This document shows positions 48,391-57,762 of a stretch of 64,000 nucleotides of DNA, piece after piece. The translations under genes and the position numbers were made by a program. Each line of letters opens with the position of its first letter. The stretch's first letter is position 1. This stretch comes from Myxococcota bacterium (lineage in GTDB: Bacteria; Myxococcota_A; Polyangia; JAAYKL01), in the NCBI GenBank assembly GCA_030065855.1, contig JASJCT010000004.1:1-64000 (forward strand). Reading direction: 5' to 3'. The notes beneath the pieces are model-generated. The model was not told the DNA's origin. It saw only the letters and a list, made by a program, of their open reading frames with translations, and did not search any database.

Positions 48391-50538
48391 ATGAAAGAAA
48401 AGAACGACCGGTCGCCCAGTAAGATCGATGGGCAAACAGAGGAGGCCGCCTCGACAGGCCCCTCCAATTTTATCAGAGACATTATCGACGAGGACCTTAA
48501 AGCCGGTAAGAACAACGCGCGCGTTGCCACCCGTTTTCCACCAGAACCCAACGGCTACCTCCATATCGGTCATGCCAAGTCCATCTGTCTCAACTTCGGA
48601 CTGGCCACTGACTACGCCGGGACCTGCAATCTGCGCTTTGACGATACGAATCCCAGCACTGAAGACGCGACCTATGTCGCCTCCATAATGGACGACGTGC
48701 AATGGCTGGGATTCAATTGGCAGGACCGATTGTTCTTTGCCTCTGACTATTTCGAACAATTTTATATTTATGCAGTGTCCCTCGTCGAAACGGGTAGGGC
48801 ATATGTGGATAGCTTACCCACTGATGAAATAAAAAAATACCGCGGGGACTACAACATCCCGGGCCAAGACAGTCCCTACCGAACCCGATCTGTTTCGGAA
48901 AACCTCGATCTGCTACAGCGAATGCGGGCCGGCGAATTTAAAGACGGTACCCATGTGCTCCGCGCGAAAATTGACATGCAGTCACCCAATATGAACCTGC
49001 GGGATCCGATTATTTATCGCATTCGCCACGCAACCCATCACCGCACCAAAGACGATTGGTGCATCTACCCCATGTACGATTTTGCCCACGGCTTGGAGGA
49101 TGCCATCGAGGGCATTACCCATTCGATTTGTACGCTTGAATTCGAAAATCACCGACCCTTGTACGACTGGTTTCTAGACCAGCTCGATGTGCCCTGCCAT
49201 CCCCAGCAGATTGAATTTGCGCGCCTCAATCTAAGCTATACCGTATTGAGCAAGCGAAAACTGCTCGAACTGGTAGAGGCTGGGTGTGTGGATGGATGGG
49301 ACGACCCCAGGATGCCCACCCTCTCGGGCATGCGCAGGCGGGGATACACGCCCGAGGCCATCAGAAAATTCTGCGACCGCATTGGCGTGGCCAAGCGGGA
49401 CAGTATTGTGGACATGGCCCTATTGGAGCATGCGGTTCGAGAAGACCTGAACGACAGAACCTCGAGGGTCATGGCGGTCCTTCACCCCCTGCGGGTTGTC
49501 ATCGAGAACTATCCCGAGGGGGAGGCCGAATATTTCGACGCGCCGCTACATCCGGAAGATCCCGGATTTGGATCGCGGGAAGTGCCGTTTTCAAGGGTGG
49601 TTTACATCGAAAGCGATGATTTTCGCGAAGATCCCCCAAAGAAGTGGCACCGACTGGCCCTGGGGCGGGAAATACGCCTGCGGTACGCATGCCTCATCAA
49701 GTGCGTGGATGTGGTCAAGGACGACAAAACCGGAGACATTATCGAGCTAAGGTGCACCTGGGACCCGGCATCCCGGGGCGGCACTGCACCAGATGGAAGA
49801 AAGGTCCGGGGCACGAGCCATTGGGTCTCTGCAGCCCATGCTGTGGATGCCGAGGTGCGCTTGTACGACCGGTTGTTCACCAGGGAAAACCCACTCGATA
49901 CCAAAGATGGCAGTGACTTCAAAGACCACATCAATCCAGACTCCCTCGAGATAAGGCGCAACTGCAAGCTAGAGCCTGCCTTGGCCAATGCAGCGCCTGG
50001 GAGCCTGTATCAATTCGAACGGCTCGGTTACTTTTGTGTGGACACAACGAGCAGCCCTGATAGCGGCCTCATCTTCAACCGAACGGTCTCTTTGAGGGAT
50101 TCCTGGGCTAAGATAGAGCGCGCGGACCAGCGCCAGGCACAGAAAAAACAGGATCCAGGCCCCAAAAAGCGATCTCCAAAGGGCAAAGACGGCAAGCCCG
50201 GGGATACCCAAATCCCAATCGACAAATTTGCCGCGCTCGACTTAAGGGTAGGGGAGGTAACAGAAGCGAGCCTCGTTAAAGGAGCAGATGCCCTGATCAG
50301 CCTGGTGGTAGACATCGGGGAAGCCAAGCCCCGTCACATTCTCTCCGGCATTAGGGCGTCATATCAAGAACCAGAACGCTTGGTGGGAAAAAAAGTCATG
50401 GTCCTGGCCAACATCAAGCCCAGAAAGACCAAATTTGGTATCTCCGAAGGCATGGTGATCACAGGTCAGGGAAAAGATGGAAAAGATGCCCTTGCCACAT
50501 TTCTGGGTGAGCCATTGCCTGGAGATGGGGTTTCATAG
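48391..50538 (+). CDS. glnS: Glutaminyl-tRNA synthetase fused to a tRNA-binding domain
   Basis: The 715-residue protein charges tRNA-Gln. The catalytic core has the HIGH motif ([14 protein letters not shown]), the acceptor-binding region and the KMSKS-like [11 protein letters not shown]. Anticodon-binding beta barrels run to about residue 560 ([23 protein letters not shown]). A basic linker ([22 protein letters not shown]) then joins an about 105-residue domain ([32 protein letters not shown] ... [27 protein letters not shown]) of the Trbp111/MetRS-C type. Its likely role is to raise tRNA affinity. Start at 48391 with GAGG 6 nt before; a nearby upstream ATG (48385) is possible. Confidence 0.96.
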   Translation: MKEKNDRSPSKIDGQTEEAASTGPSNFIRDIIDEDLKAGKNNARVATRFPPEPNGYLHIGHAKSICLNFGLATDYAGTCNLRFDDTNPSTEDATYVASIMDDVQWLGFNWQDRLFFASDYFEQFYIYAVSLVETGRAYVDSLPTDEIKKYRGDYNIPGQDSPYRTRSVSENLDLLQRMRAGEFKDGTHVLRAKIDMQSPNMNLRDPIIYRIRHATHHRTKDDWCIYPMYDFAHGLEDAIEGITHSICTLEFENHRPLYDWFLDQLDVPCHPQQIEFARLNLSYTVLSKRKLLELVEAGCVDGWDDPRMPTLSGMRRRGYTPEAIRKFCDRIGVAKRDSIVDMALLEHAVREDLNDRTSRVMAVLHPLRVVIENYPEGEAEYFDAPLHPEDPGFGSREVPFSRVVYIESDDFREDPPKKWHRLALGREIRLRYACLIKCVDVVKDDKTGDIIELRCTWDPASRGGTAPDGRKVRGTSHWVSAAHAVDAEVRLYDRLFTRENPLDTKDGSDFKDHINPDSLEIRRNCKLEPALANAAPGSLYQFERLGYFCVDTTSSPDSGLIFNRTVSLRDSWAKIERADQRQAQKKQDPGPKKRSPKGKDGKPGDTQIPIDKFAALDLRVGEVTEASLVKGADALISLVVDIGEAKPRHILSGIRASYQEPERLVGKKVMVLANIKPRKTKFGISEGMVITGQGKDGKDALATFLGEPLPGDGVS

Positions 50539-50601
50539 CATATCGCCGCTCAATCGCATGTGATCTTCTAATTGGATTTGGGATGAATGTCAGTTTCAGC
50601 T

Positions 50602-50672
50602 GCAGGGCGGGCTTTACGCCCCGCCGTGTAGTTGTTGCACTGGGGATGGCGTGGGATAAACCCACGCCATAC
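50602..50672. repeat. Family R3 palindromic repeat
   Basis: Two palindromes, GCAGGGCGGGCTTTACGCCCCGCC and GATGGCGTGGGATAAACCCACGCCA, with TTTAC or ATAAA loops. They are related to 11853-11905 and 52059-52138. The element lies between glnS and the CAP-domain gene; the first may serve as a terminator. Confidence 0.6.
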
Positions 50673-50762
50673 GAGGAAATAATTGAGAGGTAGGGAAACC
50701 TGCGCTACCGTTATAGTAGGTGCGACGCCGTCGGTATTGCGGCATCAGATGGAGAGCGCAGC

Positions 50763-51350
50763 GTGGGACGAATTTTTCATTTTAGATGTATTTTTTATGT
50801 TGCATTGGTTTTATACACCGGATGCTCTGAGCTCTTTGACTCATCAGACGACAATGGAGATCCCGGTTCCTATGATTGCGACGCCGGATCGGGCGAAGAC
50901 TGGCCGAGCGATTTGGCTGCGGCGGAATGCCGGGTGTTCGAGCTGGTGAACGAATATCGCGCCCAAGGGGCGGACTGCGGAGGGGCAGGGGTCTTTGGTC
51001 CTGCAGATCCCCTGGCGCTGCAGGCCGATCTCATCGACGCTGCGAGGTGGCACAGCGAGGATATGGGCGAGCGAAACTACTTCTCCCATGACAGCCCAGG
51101 TGGTCCAAACGGCGATACCATGCAGGACCGCATAGAATCCGCCGGCTATGTGAATTGGCTGACCATTGGTGAAAATATCGCCGCAGGGAACGCCTCAGCT
51201 GACGGCACCATGATAGACTGGATGGCCTCCCCAGGGCATTGCGCCAATATCATGAACCCGGACTTTACCCAAATCGGTATTGGCTATGCCAGGGTATCGG
51301 GCAGTACATACACCCATTATTGGACACAGGATTTTGGTACGCCGAGATAG
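50763..51350 (+). CDS. CAP-domain (SCP/PR-1-like) lipoprotein
   Basis: The 195-residue protein (GTG start) has a lipoprotein signal (FYVALVLYTGC) and a CAP domain: FELVNEYRAQGADCGG, the HSEDMGERNYFSHDSPGG segment, where the two His are part of the CAP cavity, YVNWLTIGENIAAGNASADGTMIDWMASPGHCANIMNPDFTQIGIGYAR. Bacterial CAP proteins are extracellular. Their activity is not known. An Asp-rich linker after the lipobox (DSSDDNGDPGSYDCDAGSG) is like other lipoproteins of this window. Confidence 0.88.
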   Translation: MGRIFHFRCIFYVALVLYTGCSELFDSSDDNGDPGSYDCDAGSGEDWPSDLAAAECRVFELVNEYRAQGADCGGAGVFGPADPLALQADLIDAARWHSEDMGERNYFSHDSPGGPNGDTMQDRIESAGYVNWLTIGENIAAGNASADGTMIDWMASPGHCANIMNPDFTQIGIGYARVSGSTYTHYWTQDFGTPR

Positions 51351-51371
51351 GTCCTTCAAAGGCCTGAGGTG

Positions 51372-51941
51372 CTATAACTTTTCTCCAGAGATTTTTACCT
51401 CCATCGAGCAACTGATTAAGGGCTCGTCCAGATCAAAAAACTCTTCCATCACTTCACCACAGGCCTCGGCATCGTCCCCTTTTATGGTCATTTCTCCTGT
51501 TGCTGTTCCGGAAAAGGTGGACTCGGATTTGAATGTGACTTTCTGTTCCAGAGTGGTCTCTAAAGAACAATCCAAGCCCGGTACCTCCAAATCTTCTGTT
51601 TCTGACTCTGTTATGGTTATTGAATTGCCGTCCAGGTCATATGTTTCTCCATCTTCGAGACAGCTATCTTCGTCTTCTGTTTCACACTCATAGACCGTAA
51701 GTTCTTCGTCGTCTTCGTCCACCTCGATTTTAATGTAGTCCGGGCCGTCGTCCTCTTCTTCATCTGTATCGATATCTCCTTCTGGGCAGTTGTTTTCAAC
51801 TTCTTCTGCCTCTACCTCCCACATACCGTCGACCTCGCTCAGATCAACTGAATTCTCTTCATCGTCACATGCGGATAGTAGCAATGCGCAGAAAACAGTG
51901 ATGCTCAGAGTTGCCGCAAATACCGAACCGTTCTTTTTCAT
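51372..51941 (-). CDS. Acidic lipoprotein of unknown function
   Basis: Starting at 51941 (AAGGAGAATGACCCT before ATG), the 189-residue protein has a lipobox (FCALLLSAC) and a very acidic mature part (EGDIDTDEEEDDGPD, DEDDEELTVYECETEDEDSC) with a beta-strand-like later part (EQKVTFKSESTFSGTATGEMTIKGD). Five or more Cys could form disulfides. This is probably a calcium- or metal-binding surface lipoprotein. No family was recognised. It is convergent with the CAP gene, its stop 22 nt away. Confidence 0.72.
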   Translation of the reverse strand: MKKNGSVFAATLSITVFCALLLSACDDEENSVDLSEVDGMWEVEAEEVENNCPEGDIDTDEEEDDGPDYIKIEVDEDDEELTVYECETEDEDSCLEDGETYDLDGNSITITESETEDLEVPGLDCSLETTLEQKVTFKSESTFSGTATGEMTIKGDDAEACGEVMEEFFDLDEPLISCSMEVKISGEKL

Positions 51942-52058
51942 AGGGTCATTCTCCTTGTTTGAATGCACCTATATTTTACTACAAGGTCTGCGGAAGGCCA
52001 AAATCAAGGGTTCAGATCGTAACTTCTCCAAAAACCAGTGGTAAGCGTTCAAATTTTT

Positions 52059-52138
52059 GTAGGTAAGGGGTTTGTCCCCTCACTTGTAACATCTTGATAT
52101 ATCTAGCTTTTCAAAGCGGGGATAAACCCCTCACCTAC
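52059..52138. repeat. Family R3 palindromic repeat
   Basis: GTAGGTAAGGGGTTTGTCCCCTCAC and GCGGGGATAAACCCCTCACCTAC frame a short spacer, forming an inverted pair of R3-type palindromes. The element is non-coding and lies between two minus-strand genes (51372-51941 and 52191-53282). Confidence 0.6.
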
Positions 52139-52190
52139 ATCTATTTCTTCGTTTTGCCACCACTTTTTGAGAATGTACGCTCGGATCTAT

Positions 52191-53282
52191 CTACTGGGCA
52201 GCAACAGCGGATTGTTTTTGGGGCAGAATATTCTGTATGCTTGGTGTGTGGGATTTGCCGCCAATGCGGTGTTCGAGAAACCTGGAAACCTCTGTTCCTT
52301 TTCCGGCGGCGTTGCCGATGCGAACCGTTTCCATCATCAGTCCATCGTCCTTGGGTCTTAAGTCAGATGCGGTCATCATCATTAAAAACGCATCGTCTAA
52401 CTTGCCTTGGGCCTCCTTAACGACCGCCAATCCATGGCATCCTGCCACCAATGCCGGTTGGTGCTTGAGGGCAGAGGAAAAGAATTGATCAGCGCTTTCC
52501 AGATCTCCTTTGAGTGCGGCAATGCGGGCCAGTCCACACATGGCGCGGGCGCATTGAGGATCGAGGTCGAGCGCACATGTCAGGGCATCTAGACACTGGG
52601 GCACGCGGCCGGCCAGGTCGTGGCAGGCAGCGACGAGCAGCGCATATTCCCGCACCATTTCTGCTGTCTTCAACTGCTGTTCAATAGAGGCTAAACCTTG
52701 TTCAGCCGATGCCCAATCCCCCTTGTCTAGGGCGATCTCCGCGTCGATCAGTATCTGGTAGGTCTCGTCCTCGGATCTGTAGGCTTCCCAAAGGCTGAAA
52801 AAGGGACCGCTGATGACCTCATCGATGCGTTCAAAACCCGTACGAATGAGCATCGCACAGGTCTCTTCAGTGGTATATTCACCGTATTCTTGAGGCGTTA
52901 ATAACTTTCCCTGCCACGGTGTTTCAGTTGCGATGATGGCCTTATGCCCTTTGTCGACTCGGCTCGACAGCAACCGATAGACATGGCTTGGCGTGTTTAC
53001 CCGGGAGGGCCCGAATAGCCATACCCCGAGCTGTGCGGTCCCAATCGACGTATTTCCTGGCGGTTTGCCCCCAAGTGGGTGCAGATGGGATGGCTCGCGC
53101 CGGACATAGGCGTCGGCATCTTCGTAGTGTTCGATGACAACTTGTCCTGCTGATCTGATATCGACTTCCGCAACAGCACCGCTGATTGCTTCAACAGTTG
53201 GGAAGACGATTTGGCTGCGAAGTGTGTCCCGTGCGCACGCCAGTGCCTGCTCAAGCTTCGATAACTCCATCGTCGCCGACAT
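52191..53282 (-). CDS. TPR protein in a fliS-HATPase-TPR operon
   Basis: The 363-residue protein starts with a strong GGAGGTGA site. It has an N-terminal region of unknown type (SQIVFPTVEAISGAVAEVDIRSAGQ; ATETPWQGKLLTPQEYGEYTTEETCAMLIRTGFERIDE) and TPR-like repeats at about 190-340 (ALDKGDWASAEQGLASIEQQLK; CLDALTCALDLDPQCARAMCGLARIAALKGDLESADQFFSSALKHQPALV). It overlaps the upstream HATPase gene by 32 bp and lies downstream of the fliS and flagellin genes, so a role in motility control is plausible. Confidence 0.7.
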   Translation of the reverse strand: MSATMELSKLEQALACARDTLRSQIVFPTVEAISGAVAEVDIRSAGQVVIEHYEDADAYVRREPSHLHPLGGKPPGNTSIGTAQLGVWLFGPSRVNTPSHVYRLLSSRVDKGHKAIIATETPWQGKLLTPQEYGEYTTEETCAMLIRTGFERIDEVISGPFFSLWEAYRSEDETYQILIDAEIALDKGDWASAEQGLASIEQQLKTAEMVREYALLVAACHDLAGRVPQCLDALTCALDLDPQCARAMCGLARIAALKGDLESADQFFSSALKHQPALVAGCHGLAVVKEAQGKLDDAFLMMMTASDLRPKDDGLMMETVRIGNAAGKGTEVSRFLEHRIGGKSHTPSIQNILPQKQSAVAAQ

Positions 53283-53985
53283 TTTGCATCACCTCCGTAG
53301 ATTCCCAAAGCGCGGTTTCAAGTGGCGTTGGGCCACCGCTGTCTTTTGTGGGGAGTGGTTTTTTGTCGGAAAGTCCGATCTCAGCTTCTGGCGGCGAGAG
53401 GGAAGTGCCGCCGATGGGTACGGCAAGCCGAAACCCCACACCGTTGTTGGGCTCGAACAGCTCAACTGTCGCGCGAATCGCTGCTGCGGCTTTCCGGGCT
53501 GAAAAGAGGCCAAAGCCGGTGTCCCAATCTGCAACGCGCGTTGTAAAACACGGGCTCATCAGGTTTGTGCGAATTTCTTCGGGCAGGGAACCACCCCGAC
53601 CGATCGCATCCACGCCAGCATATTTCTTGTGCCACCAGGTTCTCAAGATCACGGTTCCAGGGCCGGGTTCAACCGAAGCTGAGGCATTCTCTGCAATAGA
53701 TGTAATGATCGGAACGACGTCATCCACATTGATACCTATGGGCGGGATCACCGGGTCGATGATCAGCTCGACGCGAATGCCTCGACGACTCACCTTCTCC
53801 GCCACCAACCGGGCTGCCATATGACAGGCAATGTTCAAATCCTGGTTGTTCGGGATTGTTCCATTAGGCTTTGGGCTTAAGGATAGGCTGGCAAATTCCC
53901 ACAAGCTGCCGAGTGCGTGACCCGCGAGCCGAACTGCCGGAGACGCCGATTGTTGATCCTTGCCTATCACTATTGTTTGTATCAT
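53251..53985 (-). CDS. GHKL ATPase-domain protein (degenerate histidine kinase)
   Basis: The roughly 244-residue protein has helices without an obvious phospho-accepting His (AVRLAGHALGSLWEFASL), then an ATPase domain with an N-box-like segment IITSIAENASASV and a G2-like TGFGLFSARKAAAAI. The G1 box (DAIGRGG) is unusual. There is no canonical HisKA. Either it is a degenerate kinase or a GHKL ATPase in a signalling role. The start is either 53985 or an upstream TTG at 54006. It lies 27 nt after the second fliS, and overlaps the TPR gene. Confidence 0.65.
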   Translation of the reverse strand: MIQTIVIGKDQQSASPAVRLAGHALGSLWEFASLSLSPKPNGTIPNNQDLNIACHMAARLVAEKVSRRGIRVELIIDPVIPPIGINVDDVVPIITSIAENASASVEPGPGTVILRTWWHKKYAGVDAIGRGGSLPEEIRTNLMSPCFTTRVADWDTGFGLFSARKAAAAIRATVELFEPNNGVGFRLAVPIGGTSLSPPEAEIGLSDKKPLPTKDSGGPTPLETALWESTEVMQNVGDDGVIEA

Positions 53986-54012
53986 CTCTCGCCCCACAGT
54001 CCCCAACCTGCG

Positions 54013-54387
54013 CTATTGAACCACTACCCGTGCCCAGGCATCTCTTAAATTCGTGAGTTGATCTACGACGGGTGATAGCGGCTCTGGATCCATGTTTCCA
54101 TTGGCTTCGATCAGCTGCCCCAGCATGAACTGGTAGATTTGCTCCAGGTTGGCGCACAATTCCGGAGCCTTGCCGTGATCGAGTGAGTTGATGAACTCGG
54201 CGATGATCGCATAGGCCTTACTGAGGGTGAGTTCCTTTGCCTTGGCATTACCGGCCTCGATCTGCTTTTGGGCGAGCCCGACGAATCGAATGGCCGCGTC
54301 GTACAAGGTTAATAGCATCTTACCCGGATTTTGATCCATTTGGTAAGTGGTATCAATCGCTTGTGGTTGACTGGTCACCTGCTGCAT
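54013..54387 (-). CDS. fliS: Flagellar export chaperone FliS (second copy)
   Basis: The 124-residue protein has the FliS pattern: QNPGKMLLTLYDAAIRFVGLAQKQIEAGNAKAKELTLSKAYAIIAEFINSLD, and the ending NLEQIYQFMLGQLIEAN. It binds the flagellin C-terminus, keeping it unfolded until export. It is similar to the FliS at 55912-56340 and lies 99 nt after the flagellin at 54487-55332, so each flagellin locus may have its own chaperone. Confidence 0.92.
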   Translation of the reverse strand: MQQVTSQPQAIDTTYQMDQNPGKMLLTLYDAAIRFVGLAQKQIEAGNAKAKELTLSKAYAIIAEFINSLDHGKAPELCANLEQIYQFMLGQLIEANGNMDPEPLSPVVDQLTNLRDAWARVVVQ

Positions 54388-54486
54388 TTTTTTTCCTCCA
54401 ATATCATGTCGAGCAATTGTCTGCTCGATAGTGATAACCCTGTGTTAAGGCAACCGGTCATTTAAAAGACGCGGTTGGTCGAGCCC

Positions 54487-55332
54487 TTACCCGGAAATAA
54501 GCGCCAGGGCCATGGTCGGCAACTGCTGTGCCTGGGCCAACACGGATACGCCGGCCTGCATCAGAATCTGGCTTCTGGTAAGGGTCACGGTTTCAGCTGC
54601 CACATCTACATCTCTAATGCGACTGTTTGCCGCGGAGAGGTTTTCCCGTTGTGTGGCTAAGTTTCGAATCGTCACTTCAAGCCTGTTTTGAGCAGCACCC
54701 AGGTCACCTCGAATACCGGATACATCGAGAATCGCCTGATCGACCACAGAGAGGACGGATCGCGCTCCTGCCACCGTAGAGATGGTCTGTGATTGCAAGC
54801 GATTGCCTGCCGAGCCGAGCTGGCTGGCATAGGATCCTGTGATTGAAATCGTAATACGATCATTAGAGACATTGTAAAGGCCTACTTGAATGGAAAGGCC
54901 AGCAGAAGTACTGCCGTCGAGCAGCTTCTGTCCGTTGAATTCTGTCACCGAGGCGATACGATTGATTTCTTGTACTAATTTATCAAACTCAGCATGCAGA
55001 TAGACGCGTTCTTCAGTTCCGAGTGTGCCAGTGGAAGATTGGACCGCGAGTTCTCGAATCCTAACGATTGCGTTGCTGACCTGATCCAGTGCACCTTCAG
55101 CTGTTTGTACCAGAGAGATACCATCATTGGCATTGCGCTCGGCCTGGGCTGTACCTCGGATTTGCGCGCGCAGTTTTTCACTGATCGCTAGGCCGGCGGC
55201 GTCGTCTTTGGCTGCGGTAATCCGAAGACCAGAAGAAAGTCGAGCGAGACTCGTCGTAAGCGCGTTCTCGGTCCGGCCCAGGTTGCGCTGTGCATTGATA
55301 GCTGCGATATTCGTGTTGATGACTAATCCCAT
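54487..55332 (-). CDS. fliC: Flagellin (281 residues), sigma-54 type promoter
   Basis: The protein has the flagellin N-terminus MGLVINTNIAAINAQRNLGRTE and the C-terminus ANSRIRDVDVAAETVTLTRSQ, ILMQAGVSVLAQAQQLPTMALALI. It consists almost only of the D0 and D1 helical domains, with a very short central part (NVSNDRITISITGSYASQLGSAGN), so the filament would lack the outer D2/D3 domains. It differs from the three others in the central region (LIQEINRIASVTEFNGQKLLDG) and has its own predicted sigma-54 promoter at 55468-55484, unlike the sigma-28-driven copies. Confidence 0.95.
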   Translation of the reverse strand: MGLVINTNIAAINAQRNLGRTENALTTSLARLSSGLRITAAKDDAAGLAISEKLRAQIRGTAQAERNANDGISLVQTAEGALDQVSNAIVRIRELAVQSSTGTLGTEERVYLHAEFDKLVQEINRIASVTEFNGQKLLDGSTSAGLSIQVGLYNVSNDRITISITGSYASQLGSAGNRLQSQTISTVAGARSVLSVVDQAILDVSGIRGDLGAAQNRLEVTIRNLATQRENLSAANSRIRDVDVAAETVTLTRSQILMQAGVSVLAQAQQLPTMALALISG

Positions 55333-55467
55333 TCTGTCCCTCCGTGGATGCCTGGACGCACGTGACCTGCGGCTTCTGTTTGACAGAAACCTAACCCCCG
55401 TTCCAAGGCGCTGTTATCTAGCGGCGGCCTGCCTTGGCCTGCCGTTTCAGTTCGCTAAACAGGCAAT

Positions 55468-55484
55468 TTGCAATATGGATGCCG
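55468..55484 (-). promoter_or_regulatory. Predicted sigma-54 promoter of the flagellin at 54487-55332
   Basis: On the minus strand CGGCATCCATATTGCAA matches the -24/-12 pattern: GG and GC are 10 nt apart, with GGCA and TTGCA at the two ends. The predicted start is about 120 nt before the ATG, leaving a leader with a 9-bp hairpin (GGTTTCTGT / ACAGAAGCC). The promoter overlaps the last bases upstream of the fliT-like stop. Confidence 0.6.
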
Positions 55485-55489
55485 ACTTT

Positions 55490-55915
55490 TTAGGCGTTGC
55501 TATCCACGATGACAGGCGGGCGAATATGGGCCCGGTGTGATGCACTGAGATACCCTTTACCCAGATGGGAATCCCTGAGTTTGGAGAGGATACTTAAGCG
55601 TTTTTCTTTAGCAATATCAATAAGTTGGTGGTTTTCTTTCGCAATCGTATCGCAAAGGGAACGGCCTTCGAGGATAATTTTTTCCGCTCGGGTAGCAATG
55701 CTCAGATCAATCTGAGGCCATTTCTCTTGCCTTAAATCGGAAATCTGCCTCAGCTGATCGTCAAGCTTCTGAATCTGGGCGATGACTTCTTGACGCTTTT
55801 CGAGGGTTGCCAGAATCTCCGGCTCTTCGGTGTGGATATTGAACGAATGCGTTGAGATGTCTTTTAATAGATCGCGCCATATCGTTAAGACATCGATGAT
55901 CGCTTCTGAGGTCAT
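55490..55915 (-). CDS. FliT/FlgN-like flagellar chaperone
   Basis: The 141-residue protein is predicted to be a long helical hairpin: LKDISTHSFNIHTEEPEILATLEKRQEVIAQIQKLDDQLRQISDLRQEKWPQIDLS. The residues ILATLEKRQEVI resemble FliT/FlgN-type chaperones, which hold FliD or FlgK/FlgL before export. It overlaps fliS by 4 bp (ATGA) and sits in the flaG-fliD-fliS operon, so a chaperone role for FliD is likely. Sequence similarity is weak, so the assignment rests on context too. Confidence 0.65.
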   Translation of the reverse strand: MTSEAIIDVLTIWRDLLKDISTHSFNIHTEEPEILATLEKRQEVIAQIQKLDDQLRQISDLRQEKWPQIDLSIATRAEKIILEGRSLCDTIAKENHQLIDIAKEKRLSILSKLRDSHLGKGYLSASHRAHIRPPVIVDSNA

Positions 55916-56340
55916 CGCGATGCCACTTGTTCAGTGGTGGGCGTTTGTTCAGTAAGCGTTATGGCCGCCTTTGCCACTGCTTCGGCCCAGGTCGCACGCA
56001 GATCGACGAGGTGGGTCAGGACGGGAATGAGCGGTTCAGCAGTCATTAGTGTGTTTGCCTCACTCATCTTTTCGAGCATGAACCCATATATTGCCTCTAA
56101 ATTCTGGCAGAGTTCTGGGGCCTTGTCGTGATCAAGGGCGTTAATGAATTCGGCGATAATGGCGTAGGCTTTACTGAGGGCGATACCCTTTGCCGCCATA
56201 TCCCCTGCTTCGATTTGCTGCTTTGCCAGTCGCACAAATCGGATGGCTGCGTCATAGAGCATCAATAGAATGCGGCCGGGGTTGGCGGTTTCCAATTGTA
56301 CTTTGCGGTATGTCTGTTGCTGATAATTCACATTTGCCAT
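55912..56340 (-). CDS. fliS: Flagellar export chaperone FliS (first copy)
   Basis: The 142-residue protein has NVNYQQQTYRKVQLETANPGRILLMLYDAAIRFVRLAKQQIEAGDMAAKGIALSKAYAIIAEFINALD, typical FliS helices. It lies 51 nt after fliD and overlaps the fliT-like gene by 4 bp. It is the chaperone of the main flagellins. The second copy (54013-54387) is about half identical by eye. Confidence 0.94.
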   Translation of the reverse strand: MANVNYQQQTYRKVQLETANPGRILLMLYDAAIRFVRLAKQQIEAGDMAAKGIALSKAYAIIAEFINALDHDKAPELCQNLEAIYGFMLEKMSEANTLMTAEPLIPVLTHLVDLRATWAEAVAKAAITLTEQTPTTEQVASR

Positions 56341-56391
56341 GATCCGGTTGTCTCCCCTTGTATATAAATTGTGATCCTGTACCTTCTACGC

Positions 56392-57747
56392 TTAACCCCA
56401 CAAAAATGACTGGCTCGACAGGAAATTGCTCTGCGATGTCAGCTGGCTGATCATCACCTCCAGATTTGTAAATTGTAGCCTGAGCGACTCCTCTTTTTTT
56501 GTCGCCCGATCCTCATACCTCAATATTGAATCCGAGATATTATCAATACGGGTATTCAAGCCATTGATTTTGGCTGTGAGGATGCCGTCTGCAAAATCGA
56601 CGAACGAATCGACGATGGTGTCCATCGAGTCAGAGATGCCGTCAACACTGTGATCCGAGGTGCCAGCGAACACCTGACCCACGCCAACCGTGTCCGAGGC
56701 GATGGCCGATTCCAGGTCATCGTCATCAATCGCCAGGGTGCCGTCGGTATTGGTCTTAAGGCCGATCTGAGACAGGGCCGAATACGATCCTGTCAAACCG
56801 CTTATCTCTGTCGATATTAAGGTGCCGAGCTGCTGCTTGAGCGATCGCAACGTGCCGTCCCCTGCCAGTCGATCCTGGCCCTTTGCCTCACCTGTGAAGT
56901 CAAATTCTTTTTGGACGAGCGTCATCACCTCGTTATAGGCGTCGACAAACTCGCTTACCTTGGTCTTGATGGCAGCTGTATCTGGAGCGACGGTCACTTC
57001 CAAGGCAGTAGTGGTTTCTTCCAGCAGGTTCAGCGTCACGCCTTGAATGGCATCATCTACTGCGTTATCCGCACTGGTCACTGCGAAGTCATCGATCTCC
57101 AAGGAGGCATCCTGGGCAGCCTGGACTTGATTATCGACGATATCGAGTCCGAGATTGAGGGTCGACGATGCTTCTTCCTCGAAAGTGATGGCATTGGCCG
57201 CGCCCGAGTCGTTACCTGTCACCTGAATCCGATATCCCGCACTCGTCGAGAGTAGGCTGGCAGACACCTCGGCATCTGATGCGTTGATCTTGTTGACGAT
57301 GTCTTCAAGTGTGTCGGTTGCCAGGACTTCGACCGTGTCCACCTCACTCCCGATGGTGATGGTCAAGGTGCCGTTGCCAGCTGCATCTGCTGTGTCTTTT
57401 GATGCAAAAGCATTGGAATAGGTGCGTTCGGCAGCTGCCAATTGGAAGATTTCGATCTGGTAGGTGCCCGGGTTTGCCGAGCCTGAAGCAGTAGCTGTGA
57501 ACTTGTCCGTGTCTGTCGAGGTTGCGGTATAGGACAAAAATTCCGGCAGCGTATCCATGGATTGCACTTTGGTCTGGAGCGCTTGGAGCTTTGAGTTGAT
57601 GCTCTGTACGATTGACTTTTGAGATTGGTAGTCTGACTTGGACTGCTGCAGATTCCGGATCGGCGCCCGCTCCAGATAGACGAGCTGCTGGATAATTTGT
57701 GCCGAGTCGATGCCAGAGCTGAGACCTGAAAATGTGATTGCGCTCAT
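56392..57747 (-). CDS. fliD: Flagellar hook-associated protein 2 (filament cap)
   Basis: The 451-residue protein has the FliD N-terminal MSAITFSGLSSGIDSAQIIQQLVYLERAPIRNLQQSKSDYQSQKS and the C-terminal helical region NGLNTRIDNISDSILRYEDRATKKEESLRLQFTNLEVMISQLTSQSNFL. It forms the cap that helps flagellin to polymerise at the filament tip. It follows flaG by 15 nt. The length is at the short end for FliD, consistent with small flagellins. Confidence 0.95.
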   Translation of the reverse strand: MSAITFSGLSSGIDSAQIIQQLVYLERAPIRNLQQSKSDYQSQKSIVQSINSKLQALQTKVQSMDTLPEFLSYTATSTDTDKFTATASGSANPGTYQIEIFQLAAAERTYSNAFASKDTADAAGNGTLTITIGSEVDTVEVLATDTLEDIVNKINASDAEVSASLLSTSAGYRIQVTGNDSGAANAITFEEEASSTLNLGLDIVDNQVQAAQDASLEIDDFAVTSADNAVDDAIQGVTLNLLEETTTALEVTVAPDTAAIKTKVSEFVDAYNEVMTLVQKEFDFTGEAKGQDRLAGDGTLRSLKQQLGTLISTEISGLTGSYSALSQIGLKTNTDGTLAIDDDDLESAIASDTVGVGQVFAGTSDHSVDGISDSMDTIVDSFVDFADGILTAKINGLNTRIDNISDSILRYEDRATKKEESLRLQFTNLEVMISQLTSQSNFLSSQSFLWG

Positions 57748-57762
57748 GCCAATATACTCCTT

